Shown in pieces: positions 25,777 through 35,987 of a stretch of DNA of 39,056 nucleotides. A program made the position numbers and the translations under genes. Location of the stretch: contig JAGYKZ010000013.1 in assembly GCA_018401385.1 (NCBI GenBank), positions 1 to 39,056 on the forward strand, in the 5' to 3' direction. The stretch's first letter is position 1, and each line of letters opens with the position of its first letter. Source of the stretch: Roseicyclus sp. (GTDB lineage Bacteria > Pseudomonadota > Alphaproteobacteria > Rhodobacterales > Rhodobacteraceae). The notes below the pieces were generated by a model. The model saw only the letters and a list, made by a program, of their open reading frames with translations. It ran no database searches and was not told the origin of the DNA.

Positions 25777-27112
25777 CCATGCAACTTTTCCAGCGAGAAC
25801 GTAAACGTTTATGATACGCTCTGGAAGATGACATTTTCGGGCGCAAGGAAATTTCCAAACAGCTGTCAGATTTGTGCAGCGCATCGAGTCGCCGCTTGTA
25901 ATCGCATTGATGACGATTAAATGGAAAATCCTATTTCTAAAAACGTTGGGTTGGGGCGCATAGCAAAGAATGATGGCGAGAGCATCACGGTTTACTGATG
26001 CTTTCGCCTATGATTATCTGGTCCGGACCCGCTGGTGCCGTTGGTCACCGCATTTGAAGAAAGAATACCGCAGGACAAAAAGCAGATATCATTGCCACGC
26101 GCATCAAAAACTGTGGGCGCGAAACTCGCGAAACCTGCATTCGGCATTGGCCTTCCCCGGGCTGACCTCGGTGCGCAAAAGCATCTTGAGGTATCTGGGG
26201 ATGCATTGGCCGAAGCCGTAAGTGACGGAAGCGCAAAATGCGATTGACCAATTATGGCTGGCAGCTCAGCTCAAAAGGCGGTTCGAGAATTTAAGAACGC
26301 GCCTGATCTTGTGAAATGAGGAGGACACATCCCCCGTTGTGATTGTGGTGGATGAACCGGACTGCCGCTGCCCTGACTATGCCTTGTCCAGGCTAGGGAG
26401 GTCATCAAACATTTCTTCGCCGTTCCCAAGGCATTTCGTCTTGGGGTAAACGGCGCGGCCCTGCAAAACAGTGTCAAAGCGCGATATGGGTCAGGCATGA
26501 TGGAAGCGTATTTGCGGGAAGTTTGTCAACATCCGTTTTCACTTCCGCGCCTTTGGGACGCGGGAAGCATGAGAACGTTGCGGTAAAGTATGCGCAGAAA
26601 ATTCTCTCCGATCCTAGCATGACGTCTAATTTCAAAAGTTTGTCATTGATTGGGTTGGTTATGGAACAGGCGCGAGGTCTTTCTTTAAGAGACGTCGAAC
26701 GGATATTTACGAAGGTGGCCTTGCTACAAATCAGGCGCTTGGCGGAAATAGTCTTAGGGGATTTCAAGAAATCTCCAGTTTCTTCCTCGTTGTTCATCTT
26801 GTGCGTCCTGATCTTTATCAGCGCTGCATTCGCCGCATGGCAACTATAGATGAAATCAGGGATTTCATCGGGGCAACCGATGAAAGAATAAAGCGGGCCA
26901 GGCGATGGCACATCTAATCAATTTTACGACGTTGGCATTGTCCACAGGCTTGCTTTGATTAGTTATTCCTGCTGCCAAAACCTTGGTTTGCAGATGAATC
27001 CTGGTGACGTTGCCGAATTCTATAGAAACAATTTTGGTTGGTCGACTGGGTCTGAAGTTCTGCGCGTTGTAAAAAGTGAGTGGATGCATGTGTTCACACT
27101 CAATCTCAAATA
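25777..27112 (+). pseudogene. KAP-family P-loop NTPase, heavily frameshifted, low GC
   Basis: Pieces in different frames, in KAP order: NFSSENVNVYDTL and EDDIFGRKEISKQLS (25780-25865), QRIESPLVIAL then a Walker A remnant NGKSYF followed by LKT (25880-25955), TDAFAYDYL and PLVPLVTAFEERIPQDKKQI (25985-26090), VVIVVDEPDCRCPDYALSRL, the KAP-type Walker B (26335-26390), FVLGVNGAALQNSVKARYGSG (26445-26500), and an unbroken ARGLSLRDVERIFTKVALLQIRRLAEIVLG followed by a hydrophobic segment SLFILCVLIFISAAF. The tail may continue to 27112 ([11 protein letters not shown]). KAP proteins are membrane-anchored NTPases found patchily, some in phage exclusion. Some damage may be sequence error, but unlike other broken genes here it is also A/T rich. 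Confidence 0.65.
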
Positions 27113-27125
27113 GATTGTCCTGAAC

Positions 27126-28135
27126 CTACTCCCCCGTACATGGCTCATATGCCGTGACATCTGGCCTGCCACGGCGGCGCGGGAATAGTCGAAATCATGG
27201 CCTTTGGGTTTGCGGGGCGCGGCGGCGCGGATGGCGGCCTCTAGGCTGTGTTATCATTGCTGTTGCGCAGTGGCGCGCGCAGGTCGGCCATATCCTCTGG
27301 CCTGTTAACATATAAAGCTGCCCTGTGCAGGTCAGGCGCACGCGGTTGCAGCTTTCGCAGAAATTATGCGTCAGCGGCGTGATGAACCCGATTTTCTGCC
27401 CTGTCTCTTCGAGGCGGACATAGCGCGCAGGACCGCCTGTGCGCTCGGCCAGATCGGTCAGGGTGAAGCGCGTGGCCAGACGCGCACGCAAATCCGACAG
27501 GGGCCAATATTGATCAAGGCGGTCTTCATTGCCCAGATCCCCCATGGGCATCACCTCGATAAAGGTGAGGTCCATATCGTGCTGTGCGCACCAGGATTGG
27601 ATGTCGAACAGCTCATCCTCATTGAACCCTTTGAGCGCAACCACATTGATTTTAACGCGCAGACCCGCGGTGCGGGCGCCTCGATCCCCGCAAGGACTTG
27701 GGGCAGGCGGCCCCAACGGGTGATGGCGGCGAATTTGTCATCCTTCAGCGTATCAAGTGAGACATTGATCCGCCGCATCCCCAAATCATAAAGCGGCTGC
27801 GCAAAGCGGCTGAGTTGGCTGCCATTGGTGGTGAGGGTCAACTCATCAAGCGCGCCTGTTTCCAGATGCCGTCCCATCGCCTCGAAAAAGGTCATGATGC
27901 CACGGCGCACCAAAGGCTCCCCGCCTGTGATCCGCAGTTTTTTCACACCGAGATTGACGAAACTGGAACAGAGGCGGTCCAACTCCTCCAAGGACAAAAG
28001 CTCGGCCTTGGGAAGGAATGTCATATTCTCGGCCATGCAATAGACGCAGCGGAAATCGCAGCGATCCGTGACGGATACGCGCAGATAGGAAATCGCGCGA
28101 GCAAATGGGTCGATCAAAGGGGCGGTCGTGTTCAT
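27126..28135 (-). CDS. moaA: GTP 3',8-cyclase (molybdenum cofactor), frameshifted
   Basis: MoaA, a radical-SAM enzyme, rearranges GTP in the first step of molybdopterin synthesis. The N-terminal half (28135 to about 27680) has the [11 protein letters not shown] radical-SAM cysteines, [13 protein letters not shown] and INVSLDTL; the second frame has [30 protein letters not shown] and the second cluster region [19 protein letters not shown]. The junction reads GGCGCCCGC where GCGGCCCGC is expected, so one G is lost (family reading IEAARTAGL). A further shift after LYM restores LRNSNDN and the final [20 protein letters not shown]. Start ATG 28135 ([11 protein letters not shown]). Confidence 0.85.
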
Positions 28136-28176
28136 GCGCGTCAGCCTAGATCAGCGCATAAACCCTGCGCAAGCCC

Positions 28177-29443
28177 TCATTCGATGTGACGGCGCAGTCG
28201 GTTGATCACAAGCCAGACAAGCCCGATCACAGGGACTCACCGCGGCTGCCGTCAATGTGGTTTTTGATATTCCAAAGGCGTGAGAGAGGGGCCAGCATAT
28301 AGGCGACAAGATTAATGGCATAATAGCTGATCGCGACCACCGACAGCCCCTCCACCGTGCAGACGCAAATTGCAAATCAGCGGTAGGTCGGTGTTTGTGC
28401 AGTAATTGGTTTTGCGCAGAGCGATCCACATCCACCCTTGTGCGCAACAAATCACCCGCGCGGATGGCCCGTTCGGTGATCTGCTGCAAGCGGGTTTCAT
28501 TGGCCTTGACCGTTCGCATGGCCGGGTCAAAGCGGCGCATCATGAATTCCGAAAAGGTCTGTCGCCCCGCGAAGCGTTCTTCGCGCAGAACCGCCACGCG
28601 TTGATTGACGAGCGCGTTATAGGCCGTGGTTGCGCCAAAGCGAAACGCGCTTTCGGATTGGAGCTTTTCCAACTCCGCCGCGATCGTCAAAAGCCGGTCC
28701 AAGGTTTCTTCGGGTTGGGCAAGATCGCCTGTCATGTCCGCAACCAATCGGGATAGGGTTTCGTCCAATTCCCCCATCCGTGTGCCAATATCGCGGGCGC
28801 GGGGCAGGCCAAGCATGGACATGGATTTATAGGTCTCGATCTCACAGATGCGTTGCACAACGCGGCCGATGCGCCGTTCGCCGGTGTCAGCTGCGACAAA
28901 GACCGCAAAGCGCATATGCCCCGCGCTATCAATTCGAAAATCCCCCGCAATCACCGCGCTGCGATCAAGGACCGAGCTGACCGCAAGGCTTTCTGGAACG
29001 AACCATTCCTCCACTTGCTGCGCGATTTCAGCATCGCTGGGGGCGGGGGCCACCCGCAGATGCAGCGAGGTGACCCGTGTCCCCGGGGCAGAATTCAGCC
29101 AATCCTCGGGAAAAACTTGCCACATTTCGGGATCGAACGGGCGTTGCTCCTTCCCTTCGATAAATACGGTATAGGTCACGAATTCCGTATGCATTTCCCA
29201 TTTGACGTGGAACTTGCCCAAATCGCCAAAATAATGTGTGGCGTCTGGCTGGGGGTGCGCGGCGCCAAACCGATCCAGAAGCGCGATCAAATGGGCGCGA
29301 TCAAGGTCGCGGTCGCGTTTCACAGCGTTTTGCGGCTGTTTTATCGCCAGAAACAAGGCCTGTGACGGCGCGTTGAGCGAGGGAAAGGGGCGCGCGTGCA
29401 GCTCATTGGCAAGGGCATAGCGCAGGGGGTGATCTTGTAGCAT
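28177..29443 (-). CDS. DUF3422 membrane-anchored protein, frameshifted near the 3' end
   Basis: A protein of about 420 residues common in alpha- and betaproteobacteria, function unknown. Seen: HPLRYALANELHARPFPSL at the N-terminus, HVKWEMHTEFVTYTVF, and a helical region with RADMTGDLAQ-like and QTFSEFMMRRFDPAMRT segments. Near 28350 the frame shifts (reading LRLQRTVEGLSVVAISYYAINLVAYML, then LSHAFGISKTTLTAAA and a second hydrophobic stretch to RLRRHIE, TGA 28177), so the C-terminus carries two membrane helices. Start ATG 29443 is supported by homologue-like MLQDHPLR. It is probably in the same transcript as moaA, 40 bases downstream. Confidence 0.8.
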
Positions 29444-29570
29444 GGGCCAGTCACGCCTTTCAGGCGGGGGGAAGATACCCCAAATTGACGAAAATCTTTC
29501 GATATGTAAACCGAAAATTTATTTGTATTTTAAAGGTTTATCTGCACACCGCCGTATGCAGACGGCCTTT

Positions 29571-30757
29571 TCACGTCACAGCGTGGCGCGTCCTCCACTC
29601 GGGGCGATCCCACAGACGGTCCTGCATGATCTCGGCTATTGCGGCGATGGCCGCGTCAATTTCTGCTTGGCCAATGTAAAGCGGTGCAATGCCAAATCGT
29701 AATATATCGGGTGCGCGGAAATCGCCAATGATCCCGCGCACGATCAAGGCTTGGCAAAGGGCATAGGCCTCCTCAAAATGAAATGAAACTTGGCTGCCGC
29801 GGTGCGCAGGGTCGCGGGGGCTGGCCAAGCGCAGATCGGGGCAACTGGCCTCGATGCCCGCAATCAGGCGTTCGGATAGCGCGACCGAGGCCGCCCGCAA
29901 ATCGTTCAGATCAACGTCCTGCCATACATCAAGGGCCGCATCCAAAATCTGCATTTGCACCACCGCAGGAGTGCCTATCCGCATTCGATCCCCCTGTGGC
30001 AGGCGTGTAATCAAGCGAAAATGCAAAGGGGGTCGCGTGACCCAACCATCCGTTAAGCACGGTATGAGCATGGTCGCGATGTTGCGGCGCGATATAGATA
30101 AAGGCAGGCGCACCTGGCCCGCCATTGAGGTATTTATAGCTGCACCCAACGGCGAAATCTGCGCCTGCCTTTTCCAGATGAACCGGGAATGCCCCTGCTG
30201 AATGGGCGAGGTCCCAGATTGTCATAATGCCCAATTCATGCGCCCGCGCGGTAAGGCGCGCCATATCATGTCGCCGCCCCGTGCGATAATCGACTTGGGT
30301 GAGCATCAGCACGCCAACCGTCTCATCGAGCGCCGCTTCAACTGCTTCAGGTGCGACTGTGCGCAAGAGATGGCCTTGACCCATCGTGTGGATCAACCCT
30401 TGCGCCATGTAGAGGTCGGATGGAAAATTGCCCTGATCGCTCAGGATCACCTTGCGATTTGTCATCGCCAAAGCGGCCCCGAGCGCTTGATAGAGTTTCA
30501 GGGATAATGTGTCGCCAACCTGCACCGCTTGCGGAGCTGCACCAATCAACGGCGCGATGCGATCCCCCAATTTGCGGGGCAGATCAATCCAGCCCGCGCG
30601 GTTCCATGCGGTGATCAACATCTCCCCCCATTCCTTTTCCAAGGCACGGGTGGCCGCCTGCTTGGCTGCAATCGGCAAGGGGCCAAGGGAATTGCCATCC
30701 AGATAGATGACCCCATCGGGGATAAAATTCTCCGCGCGTTTTTGCCAGAGTGTTCAT
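29571..30757 (-). CDS. kynU: Kynureninase, frameshifted
   Basis: KynU cleaves kynurenine to anthranilate and alanine (PLP enzyme). ATG 30757 begins MNTLAKT; after a one-base shift the product reads WQKRAENFIPDGVIYLDGNS, then PLPIAAKQAATRALEKEWGE, WDLAHSAGAFPVHL with the PLP Asp, and CSYKYLNGGPG with the PLP Lys. A second shift near 30000 (after FAFSLDYTPA) restores DRMRIGTPAVVQMQILDAAL and the C-terminal FRAPDILRFGIAPLYIG. Length about 395 residues once corrected. No other tryptophan-catabolism gene is in the window. A palindrome lies just upstream. Confidence 0.85.
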
Positions 30758-30795
30758 CTTTTGGGTCTCCCTGATCTGTATTGGTGCCTTATTCC

Positions 30796-30819
30796 ATGCC
30801 AGAGGTCAATTCATGGCAT
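30796..30819. promoter_or_regulatory. Inverted repeat upstream of kynU
   Basis: ATGCCA-N12-TGGCAT, 39-62 bases upstream of the kynU start. It is a plausible operator of the kynU promoter; kyn genes in other bacteria are often controlled by Lrp-type regulators. The remainder of 30758-31007 has no gene and must also hold the divergent pntA promoter. Confidence 0.35.
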
Positions 30820-31007
30820 CGCTGCACGTTTCTGCCTCTGGACATTGCCTGCGTATATGACAATTCTCAATTTGAACGGAAATTGCGCGGTATACGGTTG
30901 TATGCTGAAATAATATGTCGCGGATTGGGTCGTTGTATCCATCCGCACGGCGCTTGATGGGGGGCGTAAGCCACCGAGGCTTGCCAAAGAACTGGAGGGA
31001 TGTCAGC

Positions 31008-32573
31008 GTGAAAATTAGCGCGGTAAAGAGATTGAACGGAATTGAAGCGCGGGTCGCCATGACCCCTGACAGCGCTGTGCAATTACAAAAGCTTGGTCGC
31101 CAGATGTGCCAGTTAGATCAGGTGCAGGTGTTGCGGCAGGATTTTCTGACGCGGCCTATAAAGACGTGGGTGTGAATGTTGTGAAAACTGGCAGCCGCCC
31201 TGTTCAAAGCCTCTGATGTTGTGATCAAAATTGCGTCCAACCCGTGGAAGCGAAGCGCTTGACCGAAGGTCAAACGCTGATTTCCTTCTTCTGGCCAGGG
31301 CAAAATGAAGAATTGATGGAATTGGTCCGTTCCAAAGGTGCCAATGTCATCGCAATGGACATGGTGCCGCGTATCAGCCGCGCGCAGAAAATGGACGCGC
31401 TCTCCTCGATGGCCAATATTGCGGGCTATCGCGCGGTGATCGAAGCAGGCAGCACATGCGCTTCTTCACCGGGCAAGTGACCGCTGCGGGCAAGGTTCGC
31501 CACGCGAAGGTTTTGGTTGTCGGTGCAGGTGTGGCCAGGTCTTGCGGCCATCGGCACGGCTTCGCTCGGTGCGATCACCTATGCGTTCGATGTGCGCCCG
31601 GAAGTGGCGGGTTTCGTCAGTCGATGGGCGCGGAATTTGTTTTCCTTGAATTCTCCGATGATGAGCTGCCAGATGGCGCCGCAACAGGTGGCTATGCGCC
31701 GCCGCAAAGCCCCCGAGGATTCAAAGCCAAACGGTGGCCAAGTTCCGCAGATTGCGCCAGAAATGGATATCGTGATCACCACGGCGCTCATCCCAGGCCG
31801 TCCGGCGCCGCTTTTGTGGACCAAGGACATGGTCGAGGCGATGAAACCCGGCTCTGTCATCATCGATCTGGCGGCCGAGCGTGGCGGCAATTGTGGGTGA
31901 CCAAGGCCAATGAGCGGATGTGAGCGACAATGGCGTGGTGATTATCGGCTGCACCGGTTCCCACAGCCGTATGGCGGCGCAATCCTCAACCCTCTATTCC
32001 ACGAATATCCGTCATATGATGTCTGATCTTACCCCTGAAAAGGACGGTAAGATCGTGCACAATATGGAGGATGACGTGATCCGTGGCGCAACCGCCGTCT
32101 TTGGGGGTGACATCACCTATCCACCGCCTCCGCCCAAAGTGGCGGCCATCGCCGCACAGAAGCGCGAGAAGCCCAAGGAACTGACGCCCGAAGAAAAGCG
32201 CGCCCAAGAAATTGCGGCCTTCAAAGCGCAGACCAAGAACCAAGTCACGCTGTTGGCGATTGGCGGGGCGTTGGTTTTGGGCGTGGGTCTGATTGCACCT
32301 GCAAGCTTCATGCAGCATTTCATTGTCTTTGTGCTGTCGGTGTTCATCGGGTTCCAAGTCATTTGGAACGTGGCGCACAGCCTTCATACACCTTTGATGG
32401 CGGTAACCAATGCGATTTCCTCGATCGTGATCTTGGGCGCGCTGATGCAAATCGGTTCTAGCTCTGCGCTGATCACGATCTTGGCGGCTCTTGGTATCTT
32501 TATGGCTGCGGTCAATATTTTCGGCGGCTTCCTCGTGACACGGCGGATGCTCGCCATGTTCCAGAAATCGTAA
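31008..32573 (+). CDS. pntA: NAD(P) transhydrogenase subunit alpha, N-terminal half frameshifted
   Basis: PntA binds NAD(H) and, with PntB, couples proton flow to hydride transfer from NADH to NADP+. GTG 31008 follows GGAGGG by 8 bases. Recognisable parts in shifting frames: EARVAMTPDSAVQLQKLG, EAKRLTEGQTLISFFWPGQNEEL, AMDMVPRISRAQKMDALSSMANIAGYRAVIEAG, VLVVGAGVA (the NAD-binding loop), MDIVITTALIPGRPAPLLW and KPGSVIIDLAAERGGN. From 31920 the frame is unbroken: a proline-rich linker and four membrane helices (dI-dII boundary, ending TRRMLAMFQKS). Each N-terminal block is present in order, so the shifts look like sequence errors. 18 bases before pntB. Confidence 0.88.
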
Positions 32574-32591
32574 GCAGCAGGGGTATCAGAT

Positions 32592-34075
32592 ATGGATTTC
32601 GGTTTCACCATTGCGGCTTATGCGGTCGCGGGCGTCCTCTTCATCCTCTCGCTGGGCGGTTTGTCGGGACAAGAAAGTGCGAAACGCGCGGTTTGGTATG
32701 GCATCGCAGGCATGACCATTGCGGTCTTGGCCACGCTTATTGGCCCAGGATCGGGTTTGTGGCTTATGTCTATGATCTTGATCGCGGCAGGTGCGGGGGT
32801 TGGCTATCAACTCGCCACGAAGGTGCAAATGACACAAATGCCCGAATTGGTGGCGATCATGCACTCGCTGGTCGGCCTGGCCGCAGTATTTGTGGGGTTC
32901 AACGCCCATATCGAATTGGTCAATGTTGGCGAGGTGCTGCGCGAGGCTGGAATGGCCTTCCCACAACCCAAAGGCCCGCTCGCGGCACCCGTCTACGAAA
33001 TGCTCGGCACCCTGTCGAATTTTGCGGCCCTCTTGGGCAAGAAAACCGCGGTTGAGGTTGGCATTTTGCGCGTTGAATTGGTCTTGGGCATCTGGATTGG
33101 TGCTGTGACCTTCACAGGCTCCGTGATCGCCTATGGCAAACTCGCGGGAGCGTGAACAGCGCCGCTAAACAATTGCCAGTGGGCATATCTTGAATGCGGC
33201 GGCGGCGGCGGCATCCGTGGCTTTGGCAGCCATGTGTTTGGGCGGCGCGGGCGGCTGGACGCTGATTGCGCTGACCGTTCTGGCGCTGTTTATCGGCTAT
33301 CACCTGATCATGGGGATTGGCGGCGCAGATATACCCGTGGTGGTCTCCATGCTCAACAGCTACTCTGGTTGGGCGGCTGCGGCGGTGGCTTTAGCCTTGG
33401 CAATGATCTGTTGATCGTTGTGGGGCTTTGGTTGGCTCTTCGGGTGCAATCCTGAGCTACATCATGTGCAAAGCCATGAACCGCAGTTTCATCAGCGTGA
33501 TCTTGGGCGGCTTTGGTGGCGCCAAGGGTGAGCAGCAGGCCATTGAGGGTGAACAAATCGCCATTGACAGCGATGGCGTGGCCAATGCGCTGAATGATGC
33601 CGATAGCATCATCATCATTCCGGGCTACGGCATGGCGGTGGCACAGGCGCAGCAGGGCGTTGCGGAACTGACACGCAAGTTGCGCGCAGCGGGCAAAACG
33701 GTGCGTTTCGCGATCCACCCTGTGGCGGGCCGCTTGCCGGGTCACATGAACGTTCTGCTGGCTGAGGCCAAAGTGCCTTATGATATCGTTCTGGAAATGG
33801 ATGAGATCAACGAGGATTTCCCCTCCACCGATGTGGCTATCGTGATCGGCTCCAATGACATTGTGAACCCAGCGGCACAAGAAGACCCCAACTCGCCTAT
33901 CGCAGGGATGCCCGTGTTGGAATGCTGGAAAGCCAAGCAGGTCTTCGTCTCCAAACGTGGCCAAGGCACGGGCTATTCGGGCATTGAGAACCCGCTGTTC
34001 TATAAAGAGAACACGCGGATGTTCTATGGCGATGCGAAGGCCTCGATCGACAGCTTGCTGCCGAAGATCACCTAA
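32592..34075 (+). CDS. pntB: NAD(P) transhydrogenase subunit beta, frameshifted twice
   Basis: PntB carries most of the proton channel and the NADP(H)-binding domain. First part (to 33155): [41 protein letters not shown], and the helix ending IAYGKLAGA. Second part (about 33190-33414): [33 protein letters not shown]. Third part (33428-34075): [37 protein letters not shown] (the [14 protein letters not shown] loop), [18 protein letters not shown] and the terminal [14 protein letters not shown]. The two breaks near 33150-33185 and 33400-33425 remove single bases. Terminator follows. Confidence 0.9.
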
Positions 34076-34102
34076 GCTGTGGTGATATGATAATCCTCAC
34101 GA

Positions 34103-34131
34103 GACAGCCCCGAATTGGGGCCGTCTTTTTT
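34103..34131. terminator. Terminator after pntB, also facing the deacetylase gene
   Basis: GAC-A-GCCCC / GGGGC-C-GTC, one mismatch, GAATT loop, then TTTTT. The T-run is on the plus side (pntB) and the stop of the convergent gene is adjacent. Confidence 0.85.
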
Positions 34132-35263
34132 ATGGCAATATGCCGCGCGCCGCAGGGCGGGCCGAGAGATGTGTGATCCGCTCGCGGATGGTGTCGCGAA
34201 TGGGGCGTTGCTCTTGGCTGTCATGCAATTGCGTGAACCATGCTGCAGGTGGTGATTTCCCTTTCGAATGCCCCGCCCAAGACAGGCCCCGCAAGACCGC
34301 TTCGCCCTCTTGCGGCAGGCGGTCTGGGATATCCTGCCCGTTCAGTGTCGCCCAAATTCCACTCCAAACGCGGGCAACTGTCCATGGGTTATAGCCGCCA
34401 CCTCCTGTCACCAAGAGGCGGGGGCAGCCCAAAGATTGAACTTCGGCAACCATGTCCCAGTAGCTTTGCGCCGACAGACACAGCCGCGACAGGGGATCAT
34501 CGGTCACGGAATCCGCGCCGCATTGCAAGACGATGGCTTCAGGCGCGAACGCGGCCAATGCAGGCAAGATCAGCGCTTCGCGGATCAGGGCCATTTCCGC
34601 ATCATGAAATCCGCGCGGCACAGGCAGGTTCAGGCAATTCCCCCCACCATCCTCCTCAAGCCCACCTGTAAACGGCCAACGCCGTTCCTCATGAACAGAG
34701 ATCATCAAGACATCAGACGCGCCTTTAAACCCATGCTCCACCCCGTCTGGATGGTGGGCGTCAATATCAACATATGCGATGCGCCGCAGCCCCTGCTGCC
34801 GTAACGCGGTGATCGCAAGAGCAGGGTCGTTGAGATAGCAAAACCCATTGGCCCGATCAGGCATCCCATGATGCGTGCCACCGCCCGGATGAAAAACCAC
34901 ACCAGCCTCGCGCAACAATTCCACCGCCAGCAATGCGCCACCTGCACCTGTGGCGGGGCGGCGATACATTTCGGGAAACACAGGGTTTGCCACCGTCCCA
35001 AGGCCATGGCGCGCGCGGGTGTCCTCATCCACGTCCTGCATCTGTTCGGCTTGAACAAGCGCCTCAATATAACGGGGATCATGCCACGCGCTCAGGGCCT
35101 TTGGCTTGGCGCGGGGGCTTTGGCGATATTGGGCGGGGGGCAGCCACCCCATGGCACGGCTGAGGTCCATAACGCTTGACACACGCGGAATGCGCAGGGG
35201 GTGCGATGCCCCATAAGTCGAGCTGCGATAAATCTCGGAGCCAAGAAAGATGGGGGGCGTCAC
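34130..35263 (-). CDS. Histone-deacetylase-family amidohydrolase (AcuC/acetylpolyamine deacetylase type)
   Basis: A 377-residue zinc-dependent deacetylase-fold protein. Visible: a HPGGGTHHG segment (active-site His pair), IDAHHPDGVEHGF with the Asp and His zinc ligands, LQCGADSVTDDPLSRL with the second Asp ligand, and the GGGGYNP tyrosine loop. Members remove acetyl groups from acetyl-CoA synthetase, polyamines or other small substrates; the substrate cannot be told from sequence. The usual HHGDG is HHPDG here. Intact, separated by 5 bases from the upstream glutathione peroxidase stop, so the two form an operon. Confidence 0.88.
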   Translation of the reverse strand: MTPPIFLGSEIYRSSTYGASHPLRIPRVSSVMDLSRAMGWLPPAQYRQSPRAKPKALSAWHDPRYIEALVQAEQMQDVDEDTRARHGLGTVANPVFPEMYRRPATGAGGALLAVELLREAGVVFHPGGGTHHGMPDRANGFCYLNDPALAITALRQQGLRRIAYVDIDAHHPDGVEHGFKGASDVLMISVHEERRWPFTGGLEEDGGGNCLNLPVPRGFHDAEMALIREALILPALAAFAPEAIVLQCGADSVTDDPLSRLCLSAQSYWDMVAEVQSLGCPRLLVTGGGGYNPWTVARVWSGIWATLNGQDIPDRLPQEGEAVLRGLSWAGHSKGKSPPAAWFTQLHDSQEQRPIRDTIRERITHLSARPAARGILP

Positions 35264-35268
35264 GGGGA

Positions 35269-35802
35269 CTATCGCGCCAATTCGCGCTCAACCGCCTGAA
35301 TAATTGCGCCGCTTGTTGGGGTGGTGAGGCTGGACCAGCTCTCGACAAAGTCGCCATTTCCATTGATGAGGAATTTCGAGAAGTTCCACCGTGGCCGCGC
35401 ATTATGTTCGCGCGCAAGCCAGTCAAAAAACGGATGCGCGTCAGGGGCTTTGATGCGTGTGATTTCGGTCATGGGCAGGGTCAAATTGTAATTTAACGCG
35501 CAAAACTCGGCCACCTCGGCCGCGCTGGACAATTCTTGCCCAAAATCATCGGATGGGACAGCCAATACGATCAAACCCTGATCGGCATAACGATCATGCA
35601 AGGTCTGTAGCCCTTCATATTGCGGTGTAAATCCACATTGCGAGGCTGTGTTGACCACCAAGATGGGGTTTCCGCGCCACTCTGAGAAGTGATAGGTCCC
35701 GCCATCAATCGAAGGAAAAGAGAAATTCTCACTGGCCCAAGCCATGCTGGTCCCAACCATCCCAAAAGCCAAAACTGTCCTCAACACGTGTATGCATTGC
35801 AT
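35269..35802 (-). CDS. Glutathione peroxidase family protein, exported
   Basis: A 177-residue thioredoxin-fold peroxidase of the GPx type. The active-site cysteine is in NTASQCGFTPQYEGLQ, with the Gln and Trp partners in the VPSDDFGQE and RWNFSKFLI regions. The first 24 residues form a clear signal peptide (MQCIHVLRTVLAFGMVGTSM, cut near AWAS), so it acts in the periplasm and probably uses thioredoxin-like rather than glutathione donors. The gene is upstream of the deacetylase and divergent from the Nudix gene; the 185 bases between (35803-35987) contain no other gene. Confidence 0.9.
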   Translation of the reverse strand: MQCIHVLRTVLAFGMVGTSMAWASENFSFPSIDGGTYHFSEWRGNPILVVNTASQCGFTPQYEGLQTLHDRYADQGLIVLAVPSDDFGQELSSAAEVAEFCALNYNLTLPMTEITRIKAPDAHPFFDWLAREHNARPRWNFSKFLINGNGDFVESWSSLTTPTSGAIIQAVERELAR

Positions 35803-35987
35803 GAATACGGTCCCCGCAGCCGATAAACTCTGCTTAAAAAACTAGGCGCATCTGCCATTCGATCAAGGGCGAATGCGTCACAGTTCCGCGCGACATAAAG
35901 AGAATTTTGTAGATTATTTTGCATTTTCATTTGATCTGAGGCAAAGTTGGACGAATTACCACGAAGAATGGGCAAACAGAGCGGCGG

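Noticed and set aside
29444-29570. Terminator for kynU in the A/T-rich gap before DUF3422
   Set aside because: Short stems (TCTGCA/TGCAGA) are present but no good stem followed by a T-run on the minus strand.
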